Assembly (NCBI GenBank): GCA_900551325.1
Contig: URVM01000009.1
Location: forward strand, 62,001 to 126,000
Reading direction: 5' to 3'
DNA length: 64,000 nt
Source of the DNA: an uncultured Eubacteriales bacterium
GTDB taxonomy: Bacteria; Bacillota; Clostridia; Lachnospirales; Cellulosilyticaceae
Below the pieces are notes generated by a model. It was not told the DNA's origin. It was given only the letters and a program-made list of their open reading frames with translations, and did not search any database. Shown here in pieces: positions 17,143-26,706 of the stretch; positions within the stretch are counted from its first letter, which is position 1, and each line of letters opens with the position of its first letter. Position numbers and translations under genes: made by a program.

Positions 17143-20100
17143 TTAAAACGCTTTCTTATTGAAAGTTAATCCTACTATTTTCTCAATAGCTTGTGCAACT
17201 TCTGCTCTTGTAGCATCCACTTTAGCATGAGAAAGTTGACCACCTATAGATTGTAAATCCAACTCAACTTGAAGGAATTCGGCATAGTTTGTTAGTAAGA
17301 TTTGAAGTTCTGCATGAGTTATTGGCTTATTTGGTGCAAATTCATTTTCACCAATACCTTGTACAATTCCTTTTTCATTTGCCCATGCTACAGCACTTCC
17401 ATACCAAGCATCTTTAGAAACATCCACAAACTGTGCTTGTTTGCCTTCTAAGTTTGCTCCATAAAGTCTAGCAAGTACGGTTACAATCATACCTCTTGAC
17501 ATAGTTTGGTTTGGTGCAAACTTATCCTTGGTTACACCTAAAAATAATTCTCTAGCTGTTACAAAAGCAATTGCAGATTCTGCCTCATGACCTTTTGTGT
17601 CATTGAATACTTTTTCATTATAATCTACAACATAAGTTGTAGCTGTAGAAATAGATGCAATGACTTTCCCATCTACATAAGTTGCATTTGGAATTAAGAC
17701 ACGTACGTCCCCTTCCATTTTGTATACAACTATATTTTCTGCTTTTTGGTCTTTTGGCAACGCATACGGAATACTTAGGATTGCGTTACCATCTAATGTA
17801 TCAATGGCTTTTCCATCTACTGTTAATGCCACACTTACTATTGGCATACCATGAGGTGATGTTTTTGATTGTAGATTAATCTCAACTTTTTTATTACCTA
17901 ATTGCGCAAGTATGCCCTCTGATAACTTGATAGATGGTTCCTTATCTTTACTTGGTTCAATAGGTTTTGTTTGAGTTGTATTCCCTTTACTTGAATCTGG
18001 TTTAGGGTCTGGTGTTGGCGTTGGATCTGGAATTGTAGGCTTCTTAATATGTGCAACCTTCTTCTCTACAACATCTGATACATGATCCTTGCCATCTGTT
18101 GCTCTTGCATAGATGGTTGTGTTGCTTGTTAATTCAAATGCTTTCGTGTAAGCCATCCAACTACCTTGTTCACCTAATTTATACTCTAATACTGTTCCAC
18201 CATCTATTGTTGCCGCTGTAAGAGTTACTGTTACTTTTTTAGGCGTACCTGTCTCTGGGGTTACAGCAATTTGAGGTGCATTAATAATCACTTCTGGTTC
18301 TGGTGTTTTAATGTTTGTTACTTCTTTAGACACTACTTCAGATACATGACCTTTGTCATCTGTTGCTCTTGCATAGATAATTGTGTTGCTTGTTAAGTCA
18401 AATGCTCCTGTGTAAGTGGTCCAAATTTCTTCTGTACCTAATCTGTATTCTAGTACTGTTCCACCATCTATAGCTGCTGCTTCAAGGGTTACTATTACTT
18501 TTTCAGTAGTTGTATCTGGTGTTGCTGTGATTGTTGGTGCATTAATGATCACTTCTAGTTCTGGTGTTTTGCTTACCATGAGCCAGCTTACTTGAACGTC
18601 CGAGTTACTACCTGTATTAACAGGTTTAATTGTTACTTTTAGGTCTTGGTCCACAGTGATATTGGCATATTGGTAAGTTGCTTCTTTTTCATTGATTGCA
18701 ATATTCGAACCTTCTTGTATGTCATTTATAAATATGTTAGCTTTTCTATTGCCATTTGCCCATTGTGCCCATGGGTCATAGAAGCCCATGTAAACAGTGT
18801 ATTCCCCTGGCGTTAAATCTTTAAATACATATTCTATATTGCGGTTAGTAGCTGTTTTAGTGACATAGCGTAAACTTTCATAAATTCCTGAACTATTACG
18901 CTCTTCTCCTGTTTCACCTTTATAACCCCAATTGTTATCACCTATAAGTGCTTGATCATTCACTGTTTCATTTATTAATGTATTTCCTATATGTTGCTTC
19001 ATTTCTATATACTCTTTTGAAGTACTATCTCCACTATTAATAAAATAAAGTACATCTTCTGGTACAACATAAAGCTTGATAGAAATAGTTTCTCCTGATT
19101 CTAGTGTTCCACTTACTAAAACTTCCCCTACTTTTTTAAATAAATCCTTGGAGTTTTCCCATGTTACACCAATTTCTTTTTCTATTCCACCTTGTTTAAC
19201 TGTAAGCTTATGTGGAAGTTCTGGAACCTCACCATAAGTAACCACCTTCGGAAGCTCTGTAACTATTTCTATTTTACCCATTTTATCTAGTTCATCTAGT
19301 GTCCATTCATCTTTCCAGCTTATACTCATGCGACCATCTGACTCAAACTTAATAGGAAGCCAAATATATCTTGAATCTGCGAGACTATCATTATCATTAT
19401 TTGAATCATATGTCCAGCGATCTCCCATGTAGATAAACTTTCCATTCTCCCTATCTACTGGAATAACATAAGTACTTTGGGAGTAAAAAGTTGTTTTGTT
19501 GTAGTCCCCAATACAAGGGTCCCCTATTTCTGTCCATGGTCCAAAAATAGTATCTGCTACTGCATATTTAGCTTGATTTGGGGCCCATCCTGTACAACCA
19601 GAAGTAATGATATAGTACTGTCCATCGTATTTAAATAAAGCAGGTGCTTCCCTTGCCCAGCCATCAAAGATGCGAACGTAATCGACACCTTCAACACCTT
19701 TATAAGCTTTATCTCTTACAGGATTACCCTCTTCATCTTTAAGTCCATCCTTATGCCATCCCACTACATCTAAATAGTCCTCTGTCAGCTTAGAGATGTA
19801 CATGGTACCATTTTCTTCACTAGAATAGATAATATAACCTGTTCCATCATCATCTACAAACAAGGTCATATCTCTAGCCATACCTTGATTTTCTCTCCAA
19901 TCTGGATCTTGATCTAAACGATAGCTTCTAATATAAGTAAATGGTCCTGTAGGACTATCACTAATTGCTACACCTGCTTCTGCTTTAGCATAGTTTGCAT
20001 TAGACCAAGATGTAGGTCCATCTGCATGAAACCACATAACCCATTTACCTGTTTTTTCATTATAGATAACCTTTGGTCTTTCCATAACTGCCGTATTTCT

Positions 20101-22857
20101 ATCTAGATCCATAAATATTTCAGCTTTATCCTCATCACTTCTATCTTTATAAAGTGGATGTGTATCTAGTTCTTCTCTACTTTGTACTACTGTTAAGGCA
20201 AGGCCTTCATCTGTCCAGTTATATAAATCTGTAGAAGAATAACATCTTACTCCTCTTAATGGCCTATATCCATAGGTTTTATCTTCACCGTACCAATAGT
20301 ACTTTTGAGCTTTAGCATCATACCACATGCCACCACCATGAGCTTGAATACGTTTACCTTCTGTATCATACCATTTCTCACCTGACTTAAAACTTGTCAC
20401 TTCAGGTCTTTCTATTTCAGCACCTTTTGAAATTTTAGCATAATCTAGTGCAACAGCTGCACCTGAAGCTAAAGGATTTTTTGTACCTGTTACTTCAATT
20501 TTAATAAGATGTTTTCCATTTGTTAAAGGTATTTTAAGATTAGCTGTATCAAAAATACACATACCATCCTCCCTGGCAGTACTGTAAAGATCCACTTCAA
20601 TTGGAGTTCTATCATCTACAGTTATCTTTGCTATTCCATGTGCCTTATCTGTTGCTCCAAAAATTTGTGCCCTAGTCCCTTCAAAATATAAGGTAGCTGT
20701 ACTACCCGTATCAGAAGCCCAGACATTATCTCCTACATAAGCCCCTTTACCACCGTCATACCCCCAACTTCCTGTGTATTCAAATCGATTAGCCTCTGTA
20801 TCATCAGTTATAGTGGATTCATTAAGTTTAATAATAGCATCATCATAGGATACATTCTCAACAACATAAGTTGTAATAGATTGTTTAGGTACGATATCCG
20901 TTAGCCCACCATCTTCAAGTGCTACAGTACCATCTTCTTCACAGTCTAATTCCCCTGTTGTTCTATAGATTGTTGCTTGAGCACCTTGACTATTGAAACC
21001 CTTCAAATCAAAACTAACTTCTTTGTTGTTATAATTGTCATCGTTGATATAAACATAAACTAACTTATCTTCTGCTTTATCATAGAAACCTAAGGTATTC
21101 CCATCATTGATTTCTAACATAATGGCACCTGGTCTAATAAATTTGCTAAATTGCTTCGTGCTATAAAACTTCTTAGTAGTTCGATAGGCTTCTGCATCTA
21201 ATCCGCCAGCCCCTTCACCTTCAAAGTTAGCTAAAATAAGACCCCAGTTGCTATTTTCACCCTCAGGCATCATATTAGGCCAGTTTTCTACTGCTTGCCA
21301 AATACACCAAGCAGTCGGTTGAATCTCTTTCATATCCTGTGTAATACGTTTTGCTAAGTCAAGGGCAGGCAATATGCTATCTGGATTGTGGCTACCACTT
21401 CCACCTAAGTCTACTTCTGACATCCATAAATCCATGCTTTCCATTGCAGCTGCATTTTTACTTTCCTTTCTTTTACTACCACCATAAGTATGTACATTCC
21501 ACTTTTCCATAACATCTTTTGTATCTTGGCTAAAGCTCTTAAAGTTTTGAAGTCCAGTATCTAAAATACTTTCATCCATCGCAGCTACAACCGTATCGGT
21601 TAGGCCTTTCTTCACTAGGTACTCATTTGTAAGTTGAATAATCTCTTCTTGTTTATCTACATCAAAGTGACAACCTTCTTGACCGCCATTTTCTTTCCAA
21701 TAGTTTGTATATGGTTCATTAAGAGGTTCTAAATAGTCGAAAGTGATGCCTTCCTCTTCTTTAAAATGCTTAACAACTTCTGTTAAATACTCCGCAAAGT
21801 CTTCATAATATTCGTCTTTCAAGTTATTTGACCATCCTCCATTACTTCCTGATGCACATCCAGATTGAGTCATAAAGTAAGGTGGTGTGTTGGAGAATGC
21901 TTCTGTAATATCTACACCTCTATCGATGGCATCTTTCAGCATTTGAATTTGATTTGTATCTACTGACCAATCATATTTAAGATTACCACTGCCATCAAAT
22001 CCTGTTGCAAATCCTTCCATTTCTCCACCTGGTCTCATATGATCATGCCCCGGTGCGTCTCCACCACCAATGTTATATCTAACGATATTTAAGCCTAATC
22101 CATCTTGCTCATTAAAAAGTAAATCTGAAATAGCTTCTCTATTTTCTGGAGCCCAACCTCCAATCATATTTCCAAACCATACAAGTGAAGTACCCCAACC
22201 ATCGAAAATTTGAAGTTGATTTTCTGCTTGAATAGAGATGGTGCCACCATCTACAGTAGGTACGGGTGCGACTTCAATGTTAAAGTTATCTACATAAGCT
22301 TCTGAACCATCTGCCACATACGCGTAGATTCTTGGTTTATTCTTCTCATCTGTTCTAAAGGTCATACTAATCTTTTCGTAATTTTCTGTTAAATCTACCC
22401 ATTTCTTATCATTACCTGAACCTATCTCCACTCGACCAGAACCTTTTACATAGACAGAGAGGATGTAAGAAGTATAAGGTTGTGTCAGAGTTAGATTTTG
22501 TTCAATGGCTGAATTATTAGTAATCCTTGCACAAGTTCCACCATTTATACCATTAGTCGCATCTAAATGAAAGTAATGTGCTTCATCTCTAGCCCAATCC
22601 GCATTTTCCCAATACTTATCTCCCTCATCAAATCCAGAATTACCAAGATAAATGCTCCTTGGTGCTTCAATATAGAGACTAGCTGCCGTCGTTAGGGCTA
22701 GTTGAGCTTTAGTTGTAGTCATTACATTTTCTAGATAAGGTCCTACTGGTTTAGCCTCTTCACCATTTGGGACATTTCCATAAACTGTACAAGCATTAGA
22801 TAGTAGTATGCTCGTAATCAGTAAACCACTTACTTTTTGTCTAGCTTTGAAATTCAT
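17143..22857 (-). CDS. S-layer-anchored GH30-GH43 multidomain galactanase
   Basis: Secreted, 1904 residues. In order: signal peptide (1-27); a galactose-binding beta-sandwich module (about 65-197); GH30 catalytic domain (205-675) with acid/base Glu381 in LEPLNEPY and nucleophile Glu481 in LWMSEVDLGG, most like subfamily 5 endo-beta-1,6-galactanases; a CBM35-like module (690-812); a GH43 domain (822-1185) opening with KRIQAHGGGMWYD and YYWYGEDK, typical of subfamily 24 exo-beta-1,3-galactanases, with probable acid Glu1070 in GWAREAP; an Ig-like domain (1190-1268); a malectin-like module (1270-1430); two chitobiase-C-like repeats (1434-1516, 1522-1604); a Pro linker; and SLH repeats (about 1749-1895) for cell-wall attachment. 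The two activities together suit arabinogalactan side chains and backbone. Subfamily calls are from recalled motifs. It is monocistronic. Confidence 0.9.
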   Translation of the reverse strand: MNFKARQKVSGLLITSILLSNACTVYGNVPNGEEAKPVGPYLENVMTTTKAQLALTTAASLYIEAPRSIYLGNSGFDEGDKYWENADWARDEAHYFHLDATNGINGGTCARITNNSAIEQNLTLTQPYTSYILSVYVKGSGRVEIGSGNDKKWVDLTENYEKISMTFRTDEKNKPRIYAYVADGSEAYVDNFNIEVAPVPTVDGGTISIQAENQLQIFDGWGTSLVWFGNMIGGWAPENREAISDLLFNEQDGLGLNIVRYNIGGGDAPGHDHMRPGGEMEGFATGFDGSGNLKYDWSVDTNQIQMLKDAIDRGVDITEAFSNTPPYFMTQSGCASGSNGGWSNNLKDEYYEDFAEYLTEVVKHFKEEEGITFDYLEPLNEPYTNYWKENGGQEGCHFDVDKQEEIIQLTNEYLVKKGLTDTVVAAMDESILDTGLQNFKSFSQDTKDVMEKWNVHTYGGSKRKESKNAAAMESMDLWMSEVDLGGSGSHNPDSILPALDLAKRITQDMKEIQPTAWCIWQAVENWPNMMPEGENSNWGLILANFEGEGAGGLDAEAYRTTKKFYSTKQFSKFIRPGAIMLEINDGNTLGFYDKAEDKLVYVYINDDNYNNKEVSFDLKGFNSQGAQATIYRTTGELDCEEDGTVALEDGGLTDIVPKQSITTYVVENVSYDDAIIKLNESTITDDTEANRFEYTGSWGYDGGKGAYVGDNVWASDTGSTATLYFEGTRAQIFGATDKAHGIAKITVDDRTPIEVDLYSTAREDGMCIFDTANLKIPLTNGKHLIKIEVTGTKNPLASGAAVALDYAKISKGAEIERPEVTSFKSGEKWYDTEGKRIQAHGGGMWYDAKAQKYYWYGEDKTYGYRPLRGVRCYSSTDLYNWTDEGLALTVVQSREELDTHPLYKDRSDEDKAEIFMDLDRNTAVMERPKVIYNEKTGKWVMWFHADGPTSWSNANYAKAEAGVAISDSPTGPFTYIRSYRLDQDPDWRENQGMARDMTLFVDDDGTGYIIYSSEENGTMYISKLTEDYLDVVGWHKDGLKDEEGNPVRDKAYKGVEGVDYVRIFDGWAREAPALFKYDGQYYIITSGCTGWAPNQAKYAVADTIFGPWTEIGDPCIGDYNKTTFYSQSTYVIPVDRENGKFIYMGDRWTYDSNNDNDSLADSRYIWLPIKFESDGRMSISWKDEWTLDELDKMGKIEIVTELPKVVTYGEVPELPHKLTVKQGGIEKEIGVTWENSKDLFKKVGEVLVSGTLESGETISIKLYVVPEDVLYFINSGDSTSKEYIEMKQHIGNTLINETVNDQALIGDNNWGYKGETGEERNSSGIYESLRYVTKTATNRNIEYVFKDLTPGEYTVYMGFYDPWAQWANGNRKANIFINDIQEGSNIAINEKEATYQYANITVDQDLKVTIKPVNTGSNSDVQVSWLMVSKTPELEVIINAPTITATPDTTTEKVIVTLEAAAIDGGTVLEYRLGTEEIWTTYTGAFDLTSNTIIYARATDDKGHVSEVVSKEVTNIKTPEPEVIINAPQIAVTPETGTPKKVTVTLTAATIDGGTVLEYKLGEQGSWMAYTKAFELTSNTTIYARATDGKDHVSDVVEKKVAHIKKPTIPDPTPTPDPKPDSSKGNTTQTKPIEPSKDKEPSIKLSEGILAQLGNKKVEINLQSKTSPHGMPIVSVALTVDGKAIDTLDGNAILSIPYALPKDQKAENIVVYKMEGDVRVLIPNATYVDGKVIASISTATTYVVDYNEKVFNDTKGHEAESAIAFVTARELFLGVTKDKFAPNQTMSRGMIVTVLARLYGANLEGKQAQFVDVSKDAWYGSAVAWANEKGIVQGIGENEFAPNKPITHAELQILLTNYAEFLQVELDLQSIGGQLSHAKVDATRAEVAQAIEKIVGLTFNKKAF

Positions 22858-23090
22858 TCCTCATCCTCCTTTTTATACTCTCATCTAATAGCATAAAATA
22901 TGGTCTATAAGATAGAGAGATTGTGCAATTTTCAATAAAACTTTATTATTAAATATTTATTTGCACCACATTTTATCTATAATATATCAAATATTTTTAG
23001 TTTTTTTATTGATGTTTTACCATAATTATTGATGTATTTACAGAACTTTTTATATTGATTATTCAAATGCTAATTTAAAAATACAAAAAA
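22858..23090. other. AT-rich promoter region of the surface glycanase
   Basis: No gene is seen between the glycanase start and the chemoreceptor terminator. The region is AT-rich and must hold the glycanase promoter, but no single -35/-10 pair is clear. Confidence 0.5.
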
Positions 23091-23139
23091 ATAAATAACA
23101 TCTCTTAAACTCTTTTTAGTTTAAACAAATGTTATTTAT
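23091..23139 (-). terminator. Terminator of the FIST / chemoreceptor operon
   Basis: A two-part hairpin: outer 11 bp ATAAATAACAT / ATGTTATTTAT and inner 7 bp TTAAACT / AGTTTAA. A T-run follows on the minus strand. Confidence 0.85.
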
Positions 23140-23174
23140 CTTATGGATCTCTACATTATTTGATTTAATAAAAA

Positions 23175-24137
23175 TTATTTTTCTCTGTCTTTTAGCACAT
23201 TTTCAATTTGTTGTAAGAAATCAATGATTTCACACATAATAATAGATTTTTTACTCATCTTTTCATTTAATCCCTGAAGCTTTTGACCAAAAACATGAAC
23301 TAGATCTGTTATGGAATGAACACCCTTTACAGCACCATTTAATTCATTTCTTGTTTTATCTATACCTTCTATAATTTGCTTACTAAAAGTCTTTACCTCT
23401 TGGGTACATTCACTTACTTGTTTAAAGTTAGTCTGTACATCTTCAGCAGCTTGTAAGTTCCCTTGTATAGCTACTTTAGAACTCTCAATCTCTTGTCGTA
23501 ATACCTCTATACTTTTATAAAGAAGCTTAACATTTTCATCTATACCTTGTACTAGTTGGGTTGTTGTATTAGAAAGACCTCTTACCTCTTCTGCTACAAC
23601 TGCAAAGCCTTTACCTGCCTCACCAGCTCTTGCTGCTTCAATAGAAGCGTTAAGTGCAAGTAAGTTGGTACTTGCTGCAATTCCTGTAATGCTTTTTGAA
23701 ATTTCACCAATTTTCCCACAGTTTTTTTCAAGTGTTTCAAAGGCTCCTGTCATAGCATCTAGTTGGCTACATGTACCTTCTATTTTTCTTGCCAAACCAT
23801 TCATCTTATAAGTAGCTTCTTCTACTGTATCTTCTGAACGATTCATAATGCCTTCGATTTGACTAGCAGAGGCGTGAAAATCACTAAAATCCGCGTTTAG
23901 TCGTTTAATCATTTCGTTAATATGACTGATCTGTTCATAGGTTTGACCAATATCTGCTAAAGCATGGGTTACGCCTACTTCTTCATCCATATAATCTTCT
24001 ATTTTCTTTTCAATATGTAAAACCCCATATTGGAGATAGGACGTATCCTCTTCTTTTATAACCCCTACACTTTCTACTTTATCACATGCCTCTATTTGTA
24101 CTTGCTCTTCTTTTTTGCCAAATTTAAACCAGTTCAT
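23175..24137 (-). CDS. Soluble methyl-accepting chemotaxis protein
   Basis: Cytoplasmic chemoreceptor of about 320 residues without membrane helices or a ligand-binding domain. The coiled-coil signalling hairpin is clear: STNLLALNASIEAARAGEAG (about residues 155-175) and GFAVVAEEVRGLSNTT, the region contacting CheA and CheW. The N-terminal 50 residues are short and charged. The start at 24137 is chosen because GGGGAGG lies 8 nt upstream. The gene follows a FIST-domain gene by 16 bp, so the FIST protein probably supplies the sensing function this receptor lacks. No other che genes are in view. Confidence 0.88.
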   Translation of the reverse strand: MNWFKFGKKEEQVQIEACDKVESVGVIKEEDTSYLQYGVLHIEKKIEDYMDEEVGVTHALADIGQTYEQISHINEMIKRLNADFSDFHASASQIEGIMNRSEDTVEEATYKMNGLARKIEGTCSQLDAMTGAFETLEKNCGKIGEISKSITGIAASTNLLALNASIEAARAGEAGKGFAVVAEEVRGLSNTTTQLVQGIDENVKLLYKSIEVLRQEIESSKVAIQGNLQAAEDVQTNFKQVSECTQEVKTFSKQIIEGIDKTRNELNGAVKGVHSITDLVHVFGQKLQGLNEKMSKKSIIMCEIIDFLQQIENVLKDREK

Positions 24138-24153
24138 CTTAAGTCCTCCCCAA

Positions 24154-25254
24154 CTATTCAAATACTGCTATAATCATGGTTTGATTAAAGTGTTGCCGTC
24201 TAAGCTGCTCACCATATCCACCAAAGCCTATATAATTACCAAAGGCCCTACCCATTTGCTTAGCAAATGAATCTAAATAACCATCTTGTTCAAATAAAAT
24301 AGACCTTGCAAGACAATGAACGACTAAAGTGAGTGCTGGATTTGGTACCTCATTTTTTATCTTCTCTATAGTCTTTTCAACAACCACTTTATAAGCATCT
24401 GGTTCTAAAAGCACCATTTGGGCATTTTTATACACCCTGGCATGATAGGCCATACCATTATGAGGTGTAATCTCTTTATTGGCTGTAATATACATATCCT
24501 TTCCAATTAATCTTCCCATTGGATAACTATCTAAGTAGCTAGGTAAATGCTTTATGTCTGTTCCTAATGCCTTTGCTACTTCAAGAGCTGCTGGCTTACC
24601 ATCATATTCATATACAATACGGTTACGAACATCTACCTTCGTTGCTGTAAAATGATGGACTGTTTGCTTATAAATATTCTCTTGATAAAATTTAATCTTC
24701 CCGCCTAGGTTCTTAAGAATAACAAAGACACATGCTCTTTCATAAACCTTTCCGTTAAGAGAAACCATAGTTCTTTCTGCCCTTCCCTTATCTCCCGCAG
24801 AACCACCAAAAAGAGGAATATCCTTTTTCATAAGTACTGAGTTTAAAGTTGAAAGCACCAACTCCTCACAACTTATAAGAGCTGTTGTTAACGTAAAGCA
24901 CATGGTATTATTAGTATTGACAACAGAATTCACACAATGCTCTACTCTTTTTACATATTTAAGAGGATATTTATCTACTTCCTCTAGTACATCCCCACAA
25001 CACTCAATACCTGATTCAAAACCTAATACTAATAAACTTTCCTTAAAAGCTCCTTCTTTACACAAACCGACAAAAGTAGTTGCCCCCACAATCATAGATT
25101 CAGGAAAAGCGTCTTTAAGCCCTCTTGTATAAGCTTCAAAATGCTCTACACCTGAGAAAAACATAATAAGTTTAGGTGCCCTTAAACCTAAAGTAGCCTC
25201 TCTTATAGCCCCTTCTATCTGCTGATTACTACTTCTTCCTATTTTATATTCCAT
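24154..25254 (-). CDS. FIST-domain sensor protein
   Basis: A 366-residue soluble protein with an N-terminal FIST domain (about 20-195; LIMFFSGVEHFEAYTRGLKD, MIVGATTFVGLC, LFGGSAGDKG) and a FIST_C domain (about 220-350; ending FGNYIGFGGYGEQ). FIST proteins are proposed to bind small ligands such as amino acids and to feed chemotaxis or two-component signalling. Here the gene directly precedes a chemoreceptor lacking any sensor domain, strongly suggesting a functional pair. The ATG at 25254 fits the GGGGG site better than the ATG two codons upstream. The ligand is unknown. Confidence 0.88.
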   Translation of the reverse strand: MEYKIGRSSNQQIEGAIREATLGLRAPKLIMFFSGVEHFEAYTRGLKDAFPESMIVGATTFVGLCKEGAFKESLLVLGFESGIECCGDVLEEVDKYPLKYVKRVEHCVNSVVNTNNTMCFTLTTALISCEELVLSTLNSVLMKKDIPLFGGSAGDKGRAERTMVSLNGKVYERACVFVILKNLGGKIKFYQENIYKQTVHHFTATKVDVRNRIVYEYDGKPAALEVAKALGTDIKHLPSYLDSYPMGRLIGKDMYITANKEITPHNGMAYHARVYKNAQMVLLEPDAYKVVVEKTIEKIKNEVPNPALTLVVHCLARSILFEQDGYLDSFAKQMGRAFGNYIGFGGYGEQLRRQHFNQTMIIAVFE

Positions 25255-25363
25255 CTGCATCCCCCGTATATAAGTAAATTTTCTGATACCAATATTATCT
25301 TATATTCTGCGACAATATTCGTCAATATTTAAAAAATACAAAATATAATCTGTGCACAAAAAA

Positions 25364-25393
25364 ATCCCAGAACATCTTAATATGTTCTGGGTT
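25364..25393 (-). terminator. Terminator of the DUF2500 gene
   Basis: A 12-bp stem with core CCCAGAACAT / ATGTTCTGGG and a 6-nt loop, followed by seven T on the minus strand. Confidence 0.9.
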
Positions 25394-25407
25394 GGTGACC
25401 ACATGAA

Positions 25408-25797
25408 TTAGTAAGTTTTATTGCGTTCAAACCCTAGATAACGGGTTCCTTGGAAAGTTAAATTTCCTTCATCTTGTTCAACAAGCATACCATACTCTCG
25501 GCCTGTTACTTTTAGCTCTATACGATCACCGCTTTCAACTTGAAAAGTAACATAATAAGTGGTTGATGAAGTATGGTGCATATGATCATTTGTATGATGA
25601 TTATGGTGATGTATCTCCCCACGCTTTGCAACAACAGTTGCACTCACTGTAAGTACAGGTGAGTTGTTATTTTTATTCCACTGACCTACCCCTTGTATGG
25701 CACGTACAATGATTATTCCAAACACAACGATAAAACCAATAGTAACAATCATTGGAATAAGATTAAACATAAGCGAATCAAACGGCGAAAAAAACAT
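25408..25797 (-). CDS. DUF2500 membrane protein
   Basis: A 129-residue protein with one N-terminal membrane helix (about 10-33, IPMIVTIGFIVVFGIIIV) and a small beta-rich outer domain. The linker has a His-rich stretch (HHHNHHTNDHMHH) inside the strand pair VSATVVAKRGE ... YYVTFQVESGDR, followed by KVTGREYGMLVEQDEG and TRYLGFER, the features of the DUF2500 family. The start at 25797 has AAGGAGGGGG upstream. Members are poorly characterised. The His cluster could bind metal, but it also varies within the family. It is a single-gene unit. Confidence 0.82.
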   Translation of the reverse strand: MFFSPFDSLMFNLIPMIVTIGFIVVFGIIIVRAIQGVGQWNKNNNSPVLTVSATVVAKRGEIHHHNHHTNDHMHHTSSTTYYVTFQVESGDRIELKVTGREYGMLVEQDEGNLTFQGTRYLGFERNKTY

Positions 25798-25948
25798 AAG
25801 GCGCCCCCTCCTTAAATAAAAATAATATTTAAATAAATTATACTCAATTCTTGACCTATTATAGCATACAACGGGCACTTTTACTTAGTTTCATTTTATT
25901 AACAGATTGCTTTTTCACTGCTCACTACCTATTTTATTTTAGTAAATA

Positions 25949-26704
25949 CTAGGTTGCAATAATTAACTTCTTTATTATATCTTCTACTAATCCCTCTTGT
26001 TTCCCACGTGCTATACGGTCCTTTATATTATCCTTTACCTCTACTAATTCAAACCATCCATTGGCCCATTTCTTATCACAGTGTATAAGATAGACTTGCC
26101 CCTGTGCATCTTTTAGTGGTATAGTTTCTCCTTCTTGTATATCCTTTAAAGCATGAATTAGTTCAGGATACTGCTTTTCATACATACTTATATTCCCTGG
26201 ATGAATCTCTATTTCTTTTATTCTCTGGGTATCTTCTGCTTGATTTTCTCTATAAATTTGAAGTGTGTAAGTATTTGGTTTTCTATAGAGGTTATCTTTA
26301 AAGTATTGATAAAACTCTAAGATTTCTCCTTCTGTTACCATGCCTCGTCTTATAATTTCCCTATGTAGTGCTTTTTTTCTATTATAATTTATATAGGTAT
26401 AGTACTGTTCTAAAGTATATTGAGTCGGTCCATAAATCCTTTCACCATGCAGGCGCATTTCATTTCTTCTAGCATTCTCTGCTTTAAAACTCTTTAAAAA
26501 GGTTTCAAAACTTAAGTCTTCTTCTAGACCAAACTGTATAGCAAGCATCTGTTCTGCTTTAGTCTGTATACAGTCTTTTAAGGTTGCTTCTTCTAACTTC
26601 CGCTTAAATTGCTCCTCATCCCTCTCATAATTACACATTTGAGTGACTATAAGGGCTCTATGTTTATTTTTAACCAGTTCAAACTCTTCTTTTGCTATTA
26701 ACAT
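25949..26704 (-). CDS. Parvulin-like peptidyl-prolyl isomerase/chaperone without signal peptide
   Basis: A 251-residue protein resembling the SurA/PrsA type of folding factor. The N-terminal half is helical (LEEATLKDCIQTKAEQMLAI). The middle (EGEILEFYQYFKDNLYRKP) resembles the linker before a PpiC domain, and the end (VKDNIKDRIARGKQEGLVED) is the characteristic closing helix. The parvulin core itself is reduced. No signal peptide or lipobox is visible, unlike PrsA, so it should be cytoplasmic. The gene starts 2 bp after the stop of the beta-helix gene, a tight coupling that suggests a dedicated folding partner. Assignment of enzyme activity is tentative. Confidence 0.6.
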   Translation of the reverse strand: MLIAKEEFELVKNKHRALIVTQMCNYERDEEQFKRKLEEATLKDCIQTKAEQMLAIQFGLEEDLSFETFLKSFKAENARRNEMRLHGERIYGPTQYTLEQYYTYINYNRKKALHREIIRRGMVTEGEILEFYQYFKDNLYRKPNTYTLQIYRENQAEDTQRIKEIEIHPGNISMYEKQYPELIHALKDIQEGETIPLKDAQGQVYLIHCDKKWANGWFELVEVKDNIKDRIARGKQEGLVEDIIKKLIIAT

Positions 26705-26706
26705 CC

